Shown one piece after another: positions 35,806 through 44,792 of a stretch of 64,000 nucleotides of DNA (position 1 is the first letter of the stretch; each line of letters opens with the position of its first letter). Position numbers and translations under genes: made by a program. Source of the stretch: Pseudomonas sp. PDM15 (GTDB taxonomy: Bacteria; Pseudomonadota; Gammaproteobacteria; Pseudomonadales; Pseudomonadaceae); assembly GCF_014851565.1 (NCBI RefSeq), contig NZ_JACVAA010000004.1:558001-622000 (forward strand). Reading direction: 5' to 3'. The notes below the pieces were generated by a model. The model searched no databases. It worked only from the letters and a program-made list of their open reading frames with translations, and was not told the DNA's origin.

Positions 35806-37145
35806 ACAAGTGCTTGTCGATCGCCCTCGTGGCGCTGCTCGCCGCGCCGCTGGTGCAGGCCGAGTATTCCAGTCAGGTGCCGCTGACGCTGGAGGGCGAG
35901 GGCCCCTGGTATCGCCTGGAACTGCCGCTCGGTGTGCAGATGGCCGCCGAGCATGGCGACCTGCGCGACCTGCGTGTGTTCAATGCCGAGGGCGAGGAGC
36001 TGGCCTATGCCCTGACCCTGGGCAGTGCCCAGCCCGAGGAAAAGCGTCGGGAGGCCGCGGTGAAGTGGTTCCCGCTGCGTGGCGCGGCGGATGCCCAGGC
36101 GGCGCCGGCTATCCGCGTGCAACGTGGTACCGGCGGTACCCTGGTGGAAGTGGCGCCGGAGCCGGTGGGGCAGGGCGAGCAGATCCTGCGCGGCTGGCTG
36201 CTGGATGCCAGTGCCTTCGACCAGCCGTTGCACCGCCTGCAGCTGGACTGGAGCTCCGATCAGGAAGGCTTCCAGCGTTTCACCATCGAGGCCAGCGACG
36301 ACCTGCAGCACTGGCAGCGCTGGGAAGACGGGCAGATCGCTCGTCTGAGCTTCGCCGACGAACGCGTCGAGCAGCGCGAGGTGGAGCTGCCGGGTGCCGA
36401 GGCGCGCTACCTGCGTCTGCTCTGGCAGGCGCCGCAACAGGCCCCGGCATTGCTGGCTGCGCGCCTGGTGAGCGTCGAGAGCCAGGACCTGGCGCCGCCG
36501 CTGGCCTGGTCCGCGCCGCTGGCGTCGACTTCGAGCAAGGCCGGTGAGTACAGCTGGGAGCTGCCCCTGACGCTGCCCCTGGAGAAAGTCCGCGTGCAGC
36601 TGCCGCCGGGCAATGTGCTGGCGCCGGTCAGCCTGTCCTCCCGCGGTGCCGGCAAGCTGGAATGGCAGCCACTGACCAGCGGCCTACTCTATCGCCTGCC
36701 GCAGGACGGTAAGGAAGTGCTGCAGGATGAGATCGAGCTGTACGGTACGCCGGTACAGCAGCTGCGTCTGCGCGTCGATGCCCGCGGCGGTGGCCTCGGC
36801 AAGGAAGCTCCAAGTCTGCGGGTGGCGGTGCGCGGTACCCAGGTGGTGTTCCTGGCGCGCGGTTCGGCGCCTTATCGACTGGCCGTCGGCGACGCCTCGG
36901 CCCGCTCCGCGGCGTTGCCGTTGTCCACCCTGATTCCCGGCTACGAGCCCAAGCGCCTGGCCAGCCTCGGTCGCGCCATCGCACCCGAGAAGGTACCGGA
37001 GGTGGTGCGCGAGGCGGCCGATGCGGCTCAGTCGGCGGCGGACTGGAAACGCGTCGGCCTATGGGTGGTGCTGTTGGCTGGTGTCGCTCTGCTCGGCGGC
37101 ATGGCCGTCAGCCTGCTGCGCAAGCCCCAAGCCAGTGAACACTAG
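35802..37145 (+). CDS. DUF3999 family exported protein
   Basis: The 447-residue protein has a signal peptide (about residues 1-20, ending in LVQAE). A beta-rich body with discoidin-like repeats follows, with a single C-terminal membrane span (VGLWVVLLAGVALLGGMAVSLL) and a short basic tail. It is therefore a periplasmic domain anchored to the inner membrane. It is translationally coupled to the DUF2339 gene and likely works with that protein. Function is unknown. Confidence 0.85.
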   Translation: MNKCLSIALVALLAAPLVQAEYSSQVPLTLEGEGPWYRLELPLGVQMAAEHGDLRDLRVFNAEGEELAYALTLGSAQPEEKRREAAVKWFPLRGAADAQAAPAIRVQRGTGGTLVEVAPEPVGQGEQILRGWLLDASAFDQPLHRLQLDWSSDQEGFQRFTIEASDDLQHWQRWEDGQIARLSFADERVEQREVELPGAEARYLRLLWQAPQQAPALLAARLVSVESQDLAPPLAWSAPLASTSSKAGEYSWELPLTLPLEKVRVQLPPGNVLAPVSLSSRGAGKLEWQPLTSGLLYRLPQDGKEVLQDEIELYGTPVQQLRLRVDARGGGLGKEAPSLRVAVRGTQVVFLARGSAPYRLAVGDASARSAALPLSTLIPGYEPKRLASLGRAIAPEKVPEVVREAADAAQSAADWKRVGLWVVLLAGVALLGGMAVSLLRKPQASEH

Positions 37146-37237
37146 TGCTCGGAAGCAAGCGCTTGGTGAATTGAGACGGAAATCACGTTAGAGTCGCAGG
37201 TGCCAAACGGTCCAATAACAATCATAAGGACACTCCG

Positions 37238-39094
37238 ATGAAGCGCTTACTGACTCCCCTGGCAGCCGCCTGCCTGTTGGCCGGTACTTCTCTTTCGCTG
37301 CACGCGTCGCCCTACTCCTCCCTGGTCGTGTTCGGCGACAGCCTGAGCGACGCCGGCTGGTTCACCGATGCCGACGGTCCCGTGCGCTTTACCAACCGGG
37401 TCGGGCCGGGCTACCTGCCGGGCGAGGCCTATGGTCCGGTGGCCCCCATGCTGCTGGGAAGCCAGTTGGGGCTCGGCGAAGACGGCCTGGCCGCCGCGAA
37501 CTCTGGCGGTAGCAACTGGGCGGTGGGCGGTTATCGCACCGACCAGATCCTCGATACGGTCAATGATCAGTACCTGGCCGGCAATGGTTTCCGTGCCGAT
37601 CCCAAGGCACTGTATTACCTGACCGGCGGAGGAAACGACTTTCTACAGTTGCGTATCAATCCATTGGCGCCTCCAGCTGTAGCCACCCAGCAGGCGCGAG
37701 ATGGGGCAGGACGTTTGGCCGACAGTGTGAGAGCGCTTCAAGGAGCAGGGGCTCGCTATATCATGGTCTGGTTGTTGCCCAATGTAGGTAATACCCCAGC
37801 CATTCAGGGCTCTCCCATTCTGTCGCCCTACGCCCCGACCATTTCCGCCCTGGGTCAGGATTTCAACACGGAGTTGGTACGCCAACTGGCGACTATCGAT
37901 GCCGAAATCATTCCGCTGAACGTTCCGCTGATGCTCTCAGAGGTGCTGGCTGCCCCCGGCCGCTATGGTTTGGGGGACCTAAGCGCTGACGAACTGATCA
38001 GCACCTGCTTCGATGATTGCACCGTGCAGAACCCGGTCTACGGCATCAACGGCACCAATCCCGACCCGACCAAGCTGCTGTTCAACGATGGCGTGCACCC
38101 GACCATTGCGGGCCAGACCCTGATCGCCGACTACGCCTACTCGCTGTTGGCTGCGCCGTGGGAAATCAGCCTGCTGCCGGAAATGGCGCATGGCACCCTG
38201 CGCTCGCACCAGGATCAGCTGCGCGCCCAATGGCAGGCGGACTTTGAGGCCTGGCAGGCAGTCGGTCAGTGGCGTTCGTTCGTCAACGGTGGTGGCCAGC
38301 GTCTGACCTATGACATCTACGAGAGCGATGCCGATGGCAACGGTTACAGCCTCAATTTCGGCGGCAGCTATCGTCTCAACGAGGCCTGGCGCGTCGGCCT
38401 GGCGGCCGGTCTGTACGAACAGGACCTGGAGGCCGGTGAGGCCGAATCCGACTACGACTTGCGCAGCTACCTGACCACAGCCTTTGCCCAGTACCAGCAG
38501 AACCGCTGGTGGGGTGAGGTGGCCGCCAGCGTCGGCTATCTGGACTACCACGACCTCAAGCGCAAGTTCGATATGGGTCCGACCACCCGCAGCGAGAAGG
38601 GTGACACCGATGGCGACCTGTGGAGCCTGAGCGGCCGTGTCGGCTACGACATCGCTCAGAGCCCGGACAGCCAGTGGCACCTGAGCCCCTTCGTCAGCGC
38701 CGACTATGCGCGGGTCGAGGTGGATGGCTATTCCGAGGATAGCCAGAGCGCCACTGCACTCAACTACGACGACCAGAAGCGCAACTCCAAACGTCTGGGA
38801 GTCGGCCTGCAAGGCCTGTTCGATCTGAGCCAGCAGACCCGTCTGTTCGGTGAAGTGGCGATGGAGCGCGAGTACGAGGACGACGCCACCGAAGTGGACA
38901 TGTCCCTGCGCAGCCTGCCGACCATCGGCTACACCCTCGATGGCTACACCCCGGACGACAAGACCTGGCGCGCCAGCTTCGGTGTCAGCCACAAGCTCGC
39001 TCCGGGCATGGCCGTACGCGGTGCCTATACCTACCGCGCCGCCGACGACAGCGATCAGCACGGCATCAACCTGTCCCTGTCCTGGGATCTGTAA
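37238..39094 (+). CDS. estA: Autotransporter GDSL esterase EstA
   Basis: The 618-residue outer-membrane protein has a signal peptide of about 24 residues and a GDSL passenger domain. Its nucleophile is Ser35 (FGDSLSDAG) and its Asp284/His287 lie in NDGVHPT, with GGSNWAVGGYR and GGGNDF blocks II and III. A C-terminal autotransporter barrel of about 300 residues ends in LSLSWDL. EstA hydrolyses lipid esters at the cell surface and affects rhamnolipid production and motility in P. aeruginosa. Codons for residues about 135-250 (37640-37985) are markedly less GC-biased than the rest, suggesting a recombined segment. A terminator follows. Confidence 0.93.
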   Translation: MKRLLTPLAAACLLAGTSLSLHASPYSSLVVFGDSLSDAGWFTDADGPVRFTNRVGPGYLPGEAYGPVAPMLLGSQLGLGEDGLAAANSGGSNWAVGGYRTDQILDTVNDQYLAGNGFRADPKALYYLTGGGNDFLQLRINPLAPPAVATQQARDGAGRLADSVRALQGAGARYIMVWLLPNVGNTPAIQGSPILSPYAPTISALGQDFNTELVRQLATIDAEIIPLNVPLMLSEVLAAPGRYGLGDLSADELISTCFDDCTVQNPVYGINGTNPDPTKLLFNDGVHPTIAGQTLIADYAYSLLAAPWEISLLPEMAHGTLRSHQDQLRAQWQADFEAWQAVGQWRSFVNGGGQRLTYDIYESDADGNGYSLNFGGSYRLNEAWRVGLAAGLYEQDLEAGEAESDYDLRSYLTTAFAQYQQNRWWGEVAASVGYLDYHDLKRKFDMGPTTRSEKGDTDGDLWSLSGRVGYDIAQSPDSQWHLSPFVSADYARVEVDGYSEDSQSATALNYDDQKRNSKRLGVGLQGLFDLSQQTRLFGEVAMEREYEDDATEVDMSLRSLPTIGYTLDGYTPDDKTWRASFGVSHKLAPGMAVRGAYTYRAADDSDQHGINLSLSWDL

Positions 39095-39105
39095 GCGCCC
39101 CACGA

Positions 39106-39133
39106 CGTGGCCCCGCAACGGGGCCACGCTTTT
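39106..39133 (+). terminator. Rho-independent terminator after estA
   Basis: Perfect 10-bp arms CGTGGCCCCG / CGGGGCCACG with a three-base loop, followed by CTTTT. Confidence 0.85.
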
Positions 39134-39243
39134 GAACTTCCCCCGTGTCGCCATCCTCTCATCTGCTGTCCGGTTCGGCAGAGGCGCCCGCGCGCGCAAA
39201 CGGTTAAACTGCCACCGATTTTTCCCAGTTTCCGGAGCCCTCC

Positions 39244-40254
39244 ATGTCGCGCGTCACCCTCAGCCGCTACCTGATCGAACAGACCCGCAGTCACAACACC
39301 CCGGCCGACCTGCGTTTCCTCATCGAGGTGGTCGCGCGCGCGTGCAAGGAAATCAGCCATGCCGTGTCCAAGGGCGCCCTCGGTGGTGTGCTCGGTAGCA
39401 TGGGCACCGAGAACGTCCAGGGCGAGGTGCAGAAGAAGCTCGACGTGATCTCCAACGAGATCCTGCTGGAGGCCAACGAGTGGGGCGGCCACCTGGCCGG
39501 CATGGCCTCCGAAGAGATGGACAACGCCTACCAGATCCCCGGCAAGTACCCGAAGGGCGCCTACCTGCTGGTCTTTGACCCGCTGGACGGCTCTAGCAAC
39601 ATCGACGTCAACGTTTCGGTCGGCACCATCTTCTCCGTGCTGCGTTGCCCGGACCAGTACCTGAGCCAGAACGATACTCTGGACGAGAAGGCCTTCCTCC
39701 AGCCAGGCACCCAGCAGGTCTGCGCCGGCTACGCCATCTATGGCCCGCAGACCATGCTGATGCTGACCCTCGGCGACGGCGTGATGGGCTTCACTCTGGA
39801 CCGCGAGATGGGCAGCTTCGTGCTCACCCACGACATTATCCGCGTGCCGGAGAGCACCGCCGAGTTCGCCATCAACATGTCCAACCAGCGTCACTGGGAA
39901 GCCCCGGTGCAGGGCTATGTCTCCGAGCTGCTGGCCGGCAAGGAAGGCCCGCTGGGCAAGAACTACAACATGCGCTGGATCGCCTCCATGGTGGCCGACG
40001 TGCACCGCATCCTCACCCGTGGTGGCCTGTTCATGTACCCGCGCGATGCCCGCGAGCCGGAGAAGCCGGGCAAGCTGCGCCTGATGTACGAGGCCAACCC
40101 GATGTCGATGCTCATCGAGCAGGCCGGCGGTGCCGCCACCAACGGCACCCAGCGCATTCTCGACATCCAGCCGGAGTCCCTGCACCAGCGCGTGGCGGTC
40201 TTCCTCGGCTCGAAGGAAGAAGTCGAGCGCGTCACCGGCTACCACAAGGCCTGA
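39244..40254 (+). CDS. fbp: Fructose-1,6-bisphosphatase class I
   Basis: The 336-residue enzyme hydrolyses fructose 1,6-bisphosphate in gluconeogenesis. The metal-binding motif [18 protein letters not shown] lies near residue 110, and YSLNE-type segments are replaced by the usual proteobacterial [20 protein letters not shown] precedes ATG 39244. It is probably cotranscribed with the DUF924 gene four bases downstream. It fits the gluconeogenic lifestyle also indicated by glcB. Confidence 0.97.
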   Translation: MSRVTLSRYLIEQTRSHNTPADLRFLIEVVARACKEISHAVSKGALGGVLGSMGTENVQGEVQKKLDVISNEILLEANEWGGHLAGMASEEMDNAYQIPGKYPKGAYLLVFDPLDGSSNIDVNVSVGTIFSVLRCPDQYLSQNDTLDEKAFLQPGTQQVCAGYAIYGPQTMLMLTLGDGVMGFTLDREMGSFVLTHDIIRVPESTAEFAINMSNQRHWEAPVQGYVSELLAGKEGPLGKNYNMRWIASMVADVHRILTRGGLFMYPRDAREPEKPGKLRLMYEANPMSMLIEQAGGAATNGTQRILDIQPESLHQRVAVFLGSKEEVERVTGYHKA

Positions 40255-40257
40255 GCC

Positions 40258-40860
40258 TTGAACCCCTGGCAGCGGCTGCTGGACTGGTGGTTCGGCGACA
40301 TCGAAGCCGCCGCCAGTGCCGTGGCTGCCAACCGCCAGAGGCTGTGGTTCGGCTACCTCGCCGAACAGGACGACGAGGCGCGCCGCCTGTTCGGCGAGCT
40401 CTGCGCCGCCGCCCTCGCTGGCGACCTGCAGGACTGGACCGAACAGCCGCAAGGCTGGCTGGCGCTGATCCTGCTGCTGGACCAGCTGCCGCGCATGATC
40501 CATCGCGGTGCCCCGCAAGCCTTCTCCGGCGATGTCCGCGCGCAGGCGCTGGTGCGCCAGGGCCTGGAGTCAGGGCTGGATAGCCGGCTGCCGGCGATCT
40601 GCCGGGTATTTCCCTATCTGGTGCTGGAGCACGCCGAAGACCTCGCTCAGCAGGACGAGGCGGTCGCGCGTTTCGCCGCATTGCGCGAGCAGATTGCTGC
40701 CGAGCAGCGCGCGCCGTTCGATGGCTATCTGGATTACGCCGAGCGCCATCGCCAGGTGATTCGCCGCTTCGGCCGTTTCCCGCATCGCAACGCAAGCCTC
40801 GGCCGCTCTTCCACCGCCGAGGAGCTGGTGTTTCTCGCGCAACCGGGTTCGCGTTTCTAG
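40258..40860 (+). CDS. DUF924 family protein
   Basis: The 200-residue, mostly helical protein of the DUF924 family has a TPR-like fold. Typical motifs are WFGYLAEQDDEARRLFGELC and LLDQLPRMIHRGAPQAF, and the C-terminal segment RFGRFPHRNASLGRSSTAEE is the hallmark of the family. The start is a TTG at 40258, three bases after the fbp stop, with AAGG upstream. Function is unknown. Confidence 0.85.
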   Translation: MNPWQRLLDWWFGDIEAAASAVAANRQRLWFGYLAEQDDEARRLFGELCAAALAGDLQDWTEQPQGWLALILLLDQLPRMIHRGAPQAFSGDVRAQALVRQGLESGLDSRLPAICRVFPYLVLEHAEDLAQQDEAVARFAALREQIAAEQRAPFDGYLDYAERHRQVIRRFGRFPHRNASLGRSSTAEELVFLAQPGSRF

Positions 40861-40971
40861 CAGGCGCCACCGAGGCCTGCGAACTGTGCGCGAGTTCGAG
40901 GGTCGGAGAGGCGCAATCGGGCGCGTCCTGTGCCAAGCTCTCTCGCAGTTTTCCTTCCTCTGGAGTTCCCC

Positions 40972-41226
40972 ATGTCGCTGCGCAACCTCGCCATCCTAAC
41001 CGCCTGTGTCCTGCTCACCGCCTGCAGCAAGATCAACCAGGACAACTATTCCAAGCTCAAGGCCGGCATGCCCAAGACCGAGGTGGAGAGCCTGCTCGGC
41101 AGCCCCACCGAATGTTCCGGCGCCATCGGCCTGACCAGCTGCACCTGGGGCGACGAGAAGACCTTCATCAGCGTCCAGTTCGCCGGCGACAAGGTGATGA
41201 TGTTCTCCGGTCAGGGCCTCAAGTAA
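40972..41226 (+). CDS. Small BamE-like lipoprotein (DUF3862 type)
   Basis: An 84-residue lipoprotein. The signal peptide ends in the lipobox LLTAC (Cys18). The mature part, YSKLKAGMPKTEVESLLGSP, is the SmpA/BamE-like helix-turn motif; two further cysteines (SPTECSG and TSCTW) could form a disulfide. CTGGAG precedes ATG 40972. It is likely anchored in the outer membrane. Function is unproven. Confidence 0.8.
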   Translation: MSLRNLAILTACVLLTACSKINQDNYSKLKAGMPKTEVESLLGSPTECSGAIGLTSCTWGDEKTFISVQFAGDKVMMFSGQGLK

Positions 41227-41299
41227 CCCCTGATCGAGATAACTCGCTCCTTCGGCCCGGCTCGCGGTCGAAGCGCACAGGCCCGAATGAGACACCGCC

Positions 41300-41839
41300 A
41301 TGCGCCCCATCCTGCTTTCCCTGCTGCTGCTCACCCTGATCGGCTGCGCCGGTTCCGGCGAACAGGACGATCCGCCGCAGACCGCCGGCCAGGTCGACCT
41401 GCAGCGCTACCAAGGCACCTGGTACGAGCTGGCCCGCCTGCCGATGTTCTTCCAGCGCCACTGCGTCGCCTCCGAGGCCCATTACCGCCTGCAGGACGAC
41501 GGTCGCGTGGCGGTGACCAACCGTTGCCGTACCGAAGATGGCGAGTGGCAGGAGGCGAAAGGTCAGGCCGAGCTGCAGCAGGAGGGGCACACCGACAAGC
41601 TGTGGGTGCGTTTCGACAACTGGTTCAGCAAGCTCTTCCCCGGCCTGAGCAAGGGCGACTACTGGGTGCTCTATCTCGAGGATGATTACAGCGTCGCGCT
41701 GGTCGGCCATCCGAATCGCGAGTACCTGTGGCTGCTGTCGCGCACGCCGCAAGTCAGCAACGAAGTCCGCGAGCGCCTGCTGGCCGAGGCGCGCGCCCGC
41801 GGCTACGACACTGGCGAGCTGATCTGGCGCGCCGACTAG
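41300..41839 (+). CDS. Lipocalin family outer-membrane lipoprotein (Blc-like)
   Basis: The 179-residue lipoprotein has lipobox LIGCAG (Cys16). The lipocalin signature YQGTWYELARLPMFFQR begins around residue 38, and the C-terminal segment YLWLLSRTPQVSNEV is the conserved bacterial lipocalin helix. Bacterial lipocalins bind lipids such as lysophospholipids and are stress-induced. The 3' end overlaps that of the convergent DUF2141 gene by four bases. Confidence 0.88.
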   Translation: MRPILLSLLLLTLIGCAGSGEQDDPPQTAGQVDLQRYQGTWYELARLPMFFQRHCVASEAHYRLQDDGRVAVTNRCRTEDGEWQEAKGQAELQQEGHTDKLWVRFDNWFSKLFPGLSKGDYWVLYLEDDYSVALVGHPNREYLWLLSRTPQVSNEVRERLLAEARARGYDTGELIWRAD

Positions 41840-42267
41840 CGCTTCTTGCTGCGCAGCTTCACCGTGACCAGGGTATTGCCGCTACCGTGCTCGAACAGGC
41901 ACTGTGCGGGCGTCGGTTTGCCTTTGAACAGCGACGGATTGGTCGAAAATCCCACCGGCTCCCGCGGTATCCCTCGTGGGCTGAGGGCCAGCGTGCCATC
42001 ACCGTCCAGGTCCTGGAACAACTGCACGGCGTAGCGTCCCGGAGGAAGTTCGCGCAGGCGCAGTTCGCCGTCCTCGCTCTGGATCTGGCGCAGGATGGAG
42101 CCGTTCCAATCGGGCTGATCGGCGGAGAGCAGGGCCAGGTGCACGGGCGCATTGGCCTGTTTGCCCTCGACCCTGACCAGAATGTCGCCGGCGACCGTCT
42201 GTGAACTGACGAACAGCAGCGCCAGCAGGCATGGCCAGGTTACGGTTTGAAGAAATCGCTGTGGCAT
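41836..42267 (-). CDS. DUF2141 family exported protein
   Basis: The 143-residue protein has a signal peptide (about 27 residues, ending in TVAGD). A single beta-sandwich domain matches DUF2141 (QLFQDLDGDGTLALSPRGIPREPVGFS). The DLDGDGTL segment could bind calcium. The start at 42267 is chosen to give the signal peptide. Similar genes often accompany lipid or polyketide clusters; here it is divergent from the DarA-like gene with only 32 bases between starts. Confidence 0.78.
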   Translation of the reverse strand: MPQRFLQTVTWPCLLALLFVSSQTVAGDILVRVEGKQANAPVHLALLSADQPDWNGSILRQIQSEDGELRLRELPPGRYAVQLFQDLDGDGTLALSPRGIPREPVGFSTNPSLFKGKPTPAQCLFEHGSGNTLVTVKLRSKKR

Positions 42268-42299
42268 AATCCGGCCATTCTGCAGGGAATAGGCAAGGG

Positions 42300-43217
42300 A
42301 TGCGTCAGGTTTTAGTGGTCCATTTTTCACAAACCGGTCAGTTGGGGCGTCTGACCCAGTCGGTATGCGCTCCGCTGGAGAAAGCCGATGGTGTGCAGGT
42401 CGACCATCTGGCACTGCAGCCGGCCCAGCCTTTTCCCTTCCCCTGGCCGTTCCTCGGTTTCTTCCGCATCTTCCCCGAAACCGTGCTGATGCGCCCGCTG
42501 CCGCTGTTGCCGCTGCAGGTGGATGCCGACAAGCGCTACGACCTTGTGATTCTGGCTTACCAGGTCTGGTTCCTCTCGCCGTCGCTGCCGCTGACCAGTT
42601 TCCTCGCCTCGCCCGAAGCGGCCCGCCTGCTCAAGGACACCCCGGTGGTGACCCTGATCGGCTGCCGCAACATGTGGCTGATGGCCCAGGAGAAGGTCAA
42701 GTCCAAGCTGGCCGAGCTGGGCGCGCGCCTGGTCGACAACATCGCCTTGACCGATGCCTGCGGCACCGCCGCCAGCTTCCTGGCTACCCCGCTGTGGATG
42801 TTCACCGGCCGGCAGAAGCCCTATTCCTGGGTGCCGCGCGCCGGCATCGAAGAGGGTGAGATCGTCGCCGCCAGCCGCTTCGGCGAGGCCATGGCGCAGC
42901 GCCTGACCCGCGACACGCAACCCATTACCGAGCCCATGCTCAAGGGCCTCGGCGCCGTGCGCATCGACGAGAAGCTGATCGGCAGCGAGAAGGTCGGCAA
43001 CCGCAGCTTCCAGTTGTGGAGCCGCCTGCTCTCCGCCCTCGGCCCGCAGCAAAGCCGGCGCCGTGGCGCCGGCCTGGTGGTCTACATCGTCTTCCTGCTG
43101 TGCCTGATCGTTACCGTGGTGCCGCTCGGCGCCCTGCTCAAGAAATTGCTGGCTCCGCTGTCCAGGGAACGGACGTTGCGTGAAAAGGCCTACTTCGCCG
43201 GCCCGTCCGGCGAGTGA
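42300..43217 (+). CDS. DarA-like dialkylresorcinol condensing enzyme
   Basis: The 305-residue protein resembles DarA, the partner of DarB in forming dialkylresorcinols. The N-terminus VLVVHFSQTGQLGRLTQS has a flavodoxin-like phosphate-binding pattern, ILAYQVWFLSPSLPLTSFL and VTLIGCRNMW follow, and a membrane span lies near residues 265-290. In known systems DarA catalyses the cyclising condensation of two beta-keto acyl chains. The gene begins a plus-strand operon with the DarB-like gene 20 bases downstream. The product made here is unknown. Confidence 0.75.
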   Translation: MRQVLVVHFSQTGQLGRLTQSVCAPLEKADGVQVDHLALQPAQPFPFPWPFLGFFRIFPETVLMRPLPLLPLQVDADKRYDLVILAYQVWFLSPSLPLTSFLASPEAARLLKDTPVVTLIGCRNMWLMAQEKVKSKLAELGARLVDNIALTDACGTAASFLATPLWMFTGRQKPYSWVPRAGIEEGEIVAASRFGEAMAQRLTRDTQPITEPMLKGLGAVRIDEKLIGSEKVGNRSFQLWSRLLSALGPQQSRRRGAGLVVYIVFLLCLIVTVVPLGALLKKLLAPLSRERTLREKAYFAGPSGE

Positions 43218-43237
43218 AGTGACCCGAGGAATTCAAC

Positions 43238-44395
43238 GTGGCCAATCCCGTCTTCATCAACCGCATCAGCGCCTACCTGCCGTTCGACCCGGTCGACAAC
43301 GAGCAGATGGAGGAACGCCTCGGCCTGGTCGGCGGCCAGCCGTCGCGGGCGCGGCGCCTGGTGCTCAAACGTAACGGCATCCAGAGCCGCCACTACGTGA
43401 TCGACCCCGCCAGCGGCCTGGCGGCCATGAGCAACGCGCAGATCAGCGCCGCGGCTATCCGCAACCTGCAGGCCCCGGGCTTCGATCTGAATGAGCTGGA
43501 TTGCCTGGTGGCCAGCACCTCGTCGCCGGACCAGACCATGCCCGGCCACGCGGTGATGGTGCACGGCGAGCTGGGCAGCCCGCCCGGCGAGGTGGTGACC
43601 ACCGCTGGCATCTGCCTGTGCGGCATGACGGCACTGAAGTACGCCTACCTCAGCGTCGCCAGCGGCGAGAGCCGCAACGCCGTGGCCTGCGGGTCGGAGG
43701 TGGCTTCCGCGCTGATGCAGGCGCACAACTTCGACGCCGAGTACGAGCGCCGCGCCGCCGAGTTGGAGACCCATCCGGAGATCGCCTTTGAGAAGGACTT
43801 CCTGCGCTGGATGCTCTCCGACGGCGCCGGTGCCGTGTGGCTGCAGGGCCAGCCCAACGCCCGCGGCCTGAGCCTGCGCATCGACTGGATCGACATCCTC
43901 TCCTTTGCCGACCAGATGCCGCCGTGCATGTATGCCGGGGCGGAGATGACGGACGGCGGCCTGGCCGGCTGGAGTCGCTTCGACGCCGACGAGCGCAACC
44001 ATCGCTCGGTGATGGCGATCAAGCAGGACGTCAAGCTGCTCAACGACAACATCGTCAAGTACACCGTGGTCGAGGCGCTCAAGCGCATCCTGCACAAGCG
44101 CGATCTGCGCGTGGCCGATATCGACCACTTCCTGCCGCACTACTCCTCCGAGTTCTTCCGCGAGCCGCTGGCGGTGGGGCTGGCCGAGGCCGATCTGCCG
44201 ATTCCCCAGGAGCGCTGGTTTACCAACCTGACCAGCAAGGGCAACACCGGCGCTGCCTCTATCTTCATCATCCTCGAGGAACTGTTCAACGGCGGACGCC
44301 TGCGCAGCGGCGAGCGCCTGCTCTGCTACGTGCCCGAAAGCGGGCGTTTCTCCAGCGCGTTCATGCATCTGACGGTGGTTGGCGATGAAGCTTGA
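43238..44395 (+). CDS. DarB-like beta-ketoacyl-ACP synthase III
   Basis: The 385-residue protein has a KAS III/thiolase fold. A Cys pair (126 and 128, AGICLCGMTAL) is at the nucleophile position. His301 lies in PHYSSEFF and Asn336 in SKGNTGAAS. This is the Cys-His-Asn set of FabH-like enzymes, with DarB-type spacing. DarB joins two acyl precursors to form cyclohexanediones/dialkylresorcinols. It overlaps the next gene, so the four plus-strand genes form one operon. Confidence 0.82.
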   Translation: MANPVFINRISAYLPFDPVDNEQMEERLGLVGGQPSRARRLVLKRNGIQSRHYVIDPASGLAAMSNAQISAAAIRNLQAPGFDLNELDCLVASTSSPDQTMPGHAVMVHGELGSPPGEVVTTAGICLCGMTALKYAYLSVASGESRNAVACGSEVASALMQAHNFDAEYERRAAELETHPEIAFEKDFLRWMLSDGAGAVWLQGQPNARGLSLRIDWIDILSFADQMPPCMYAGAEMTDGGLAGWSRFDADERNHRSVMAIKQDVKLLNDNIVKYTVVEALKRILHKRDLRVADIDHFLPHYSSEFFREPLAVGLAEADLPIPQERWFTNLTSKGNTGAASIFIILEELFNGGRLRSGERLLCYVPESGRFSSAFMHLTVVGDEA

Positions 44396-44792
44396 CGAGG
44401 TTCCCCAGGATCACAGCTCCACCTACGGCGGCCACAGCAAGCTGGTCTACGCCGTGGATGCCGAGGGCCACTACCAGCGCGCGCAGAGCGACGGCTGGGA
44501 CACCGAGGCCTACGCCACCCAGCTGGCCGTGGCCGAGCTGGAAGCCCAGGAGGCCGAGGCCGAGGCGGCCTGGCAGCGCGGAGAGCTGTCGCCGCTGAAG
44601 TGCCTGATGTACCGCTACCGCCTGGACGAGCCGGCGCTGGCGCAGATCACCGGGCTGTTCCAGTGGCGCATCCGCCGGCACTTTCGCCCGGCCATCTACC
44701 GGCGCCTGAGCGCGTCTATCCTCGCCCGTTACGCCGAAGCCTTCGGCCTGCCGGTGGAACAACTGATCGGCTACCAGAAGGCCCCGGCATGA
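44379..44792 (+). CDS. HTH-like protein within the dar-like operon, function unknown
   Basis: A 137-residue cytoplasmic protein. The C-terminal half (ITGLFQWRIRRHFRPAIYRR and LSASILARYAEAFGLPVEQL) has the helix pattern of a DNA-binding HTH of XRE type, although the usual Q-x-x-L-S-x turn is weak. The N-terminus is acidic and includes a Glu/Ala-rich helix. Starts at 44379 and 44385 are both possible and lie inside the DarB-like gene; the end overlaps the next gene by four bases. It may be a regulator or a pathway accessory protein. Confidence 0.6.
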   Translation: MAMKLDEVPQDHSSTYGGHSKLVYAVDAEGHYQRAQSDGWDTEAYATQLAVAELEAQEAEAEAAWQRGELSPLKCLMYRYRLDEPALAQITGLFQWRIRRHFRPAIYRRLSASILARYAEAFGLPVEQLIGYQKAPA

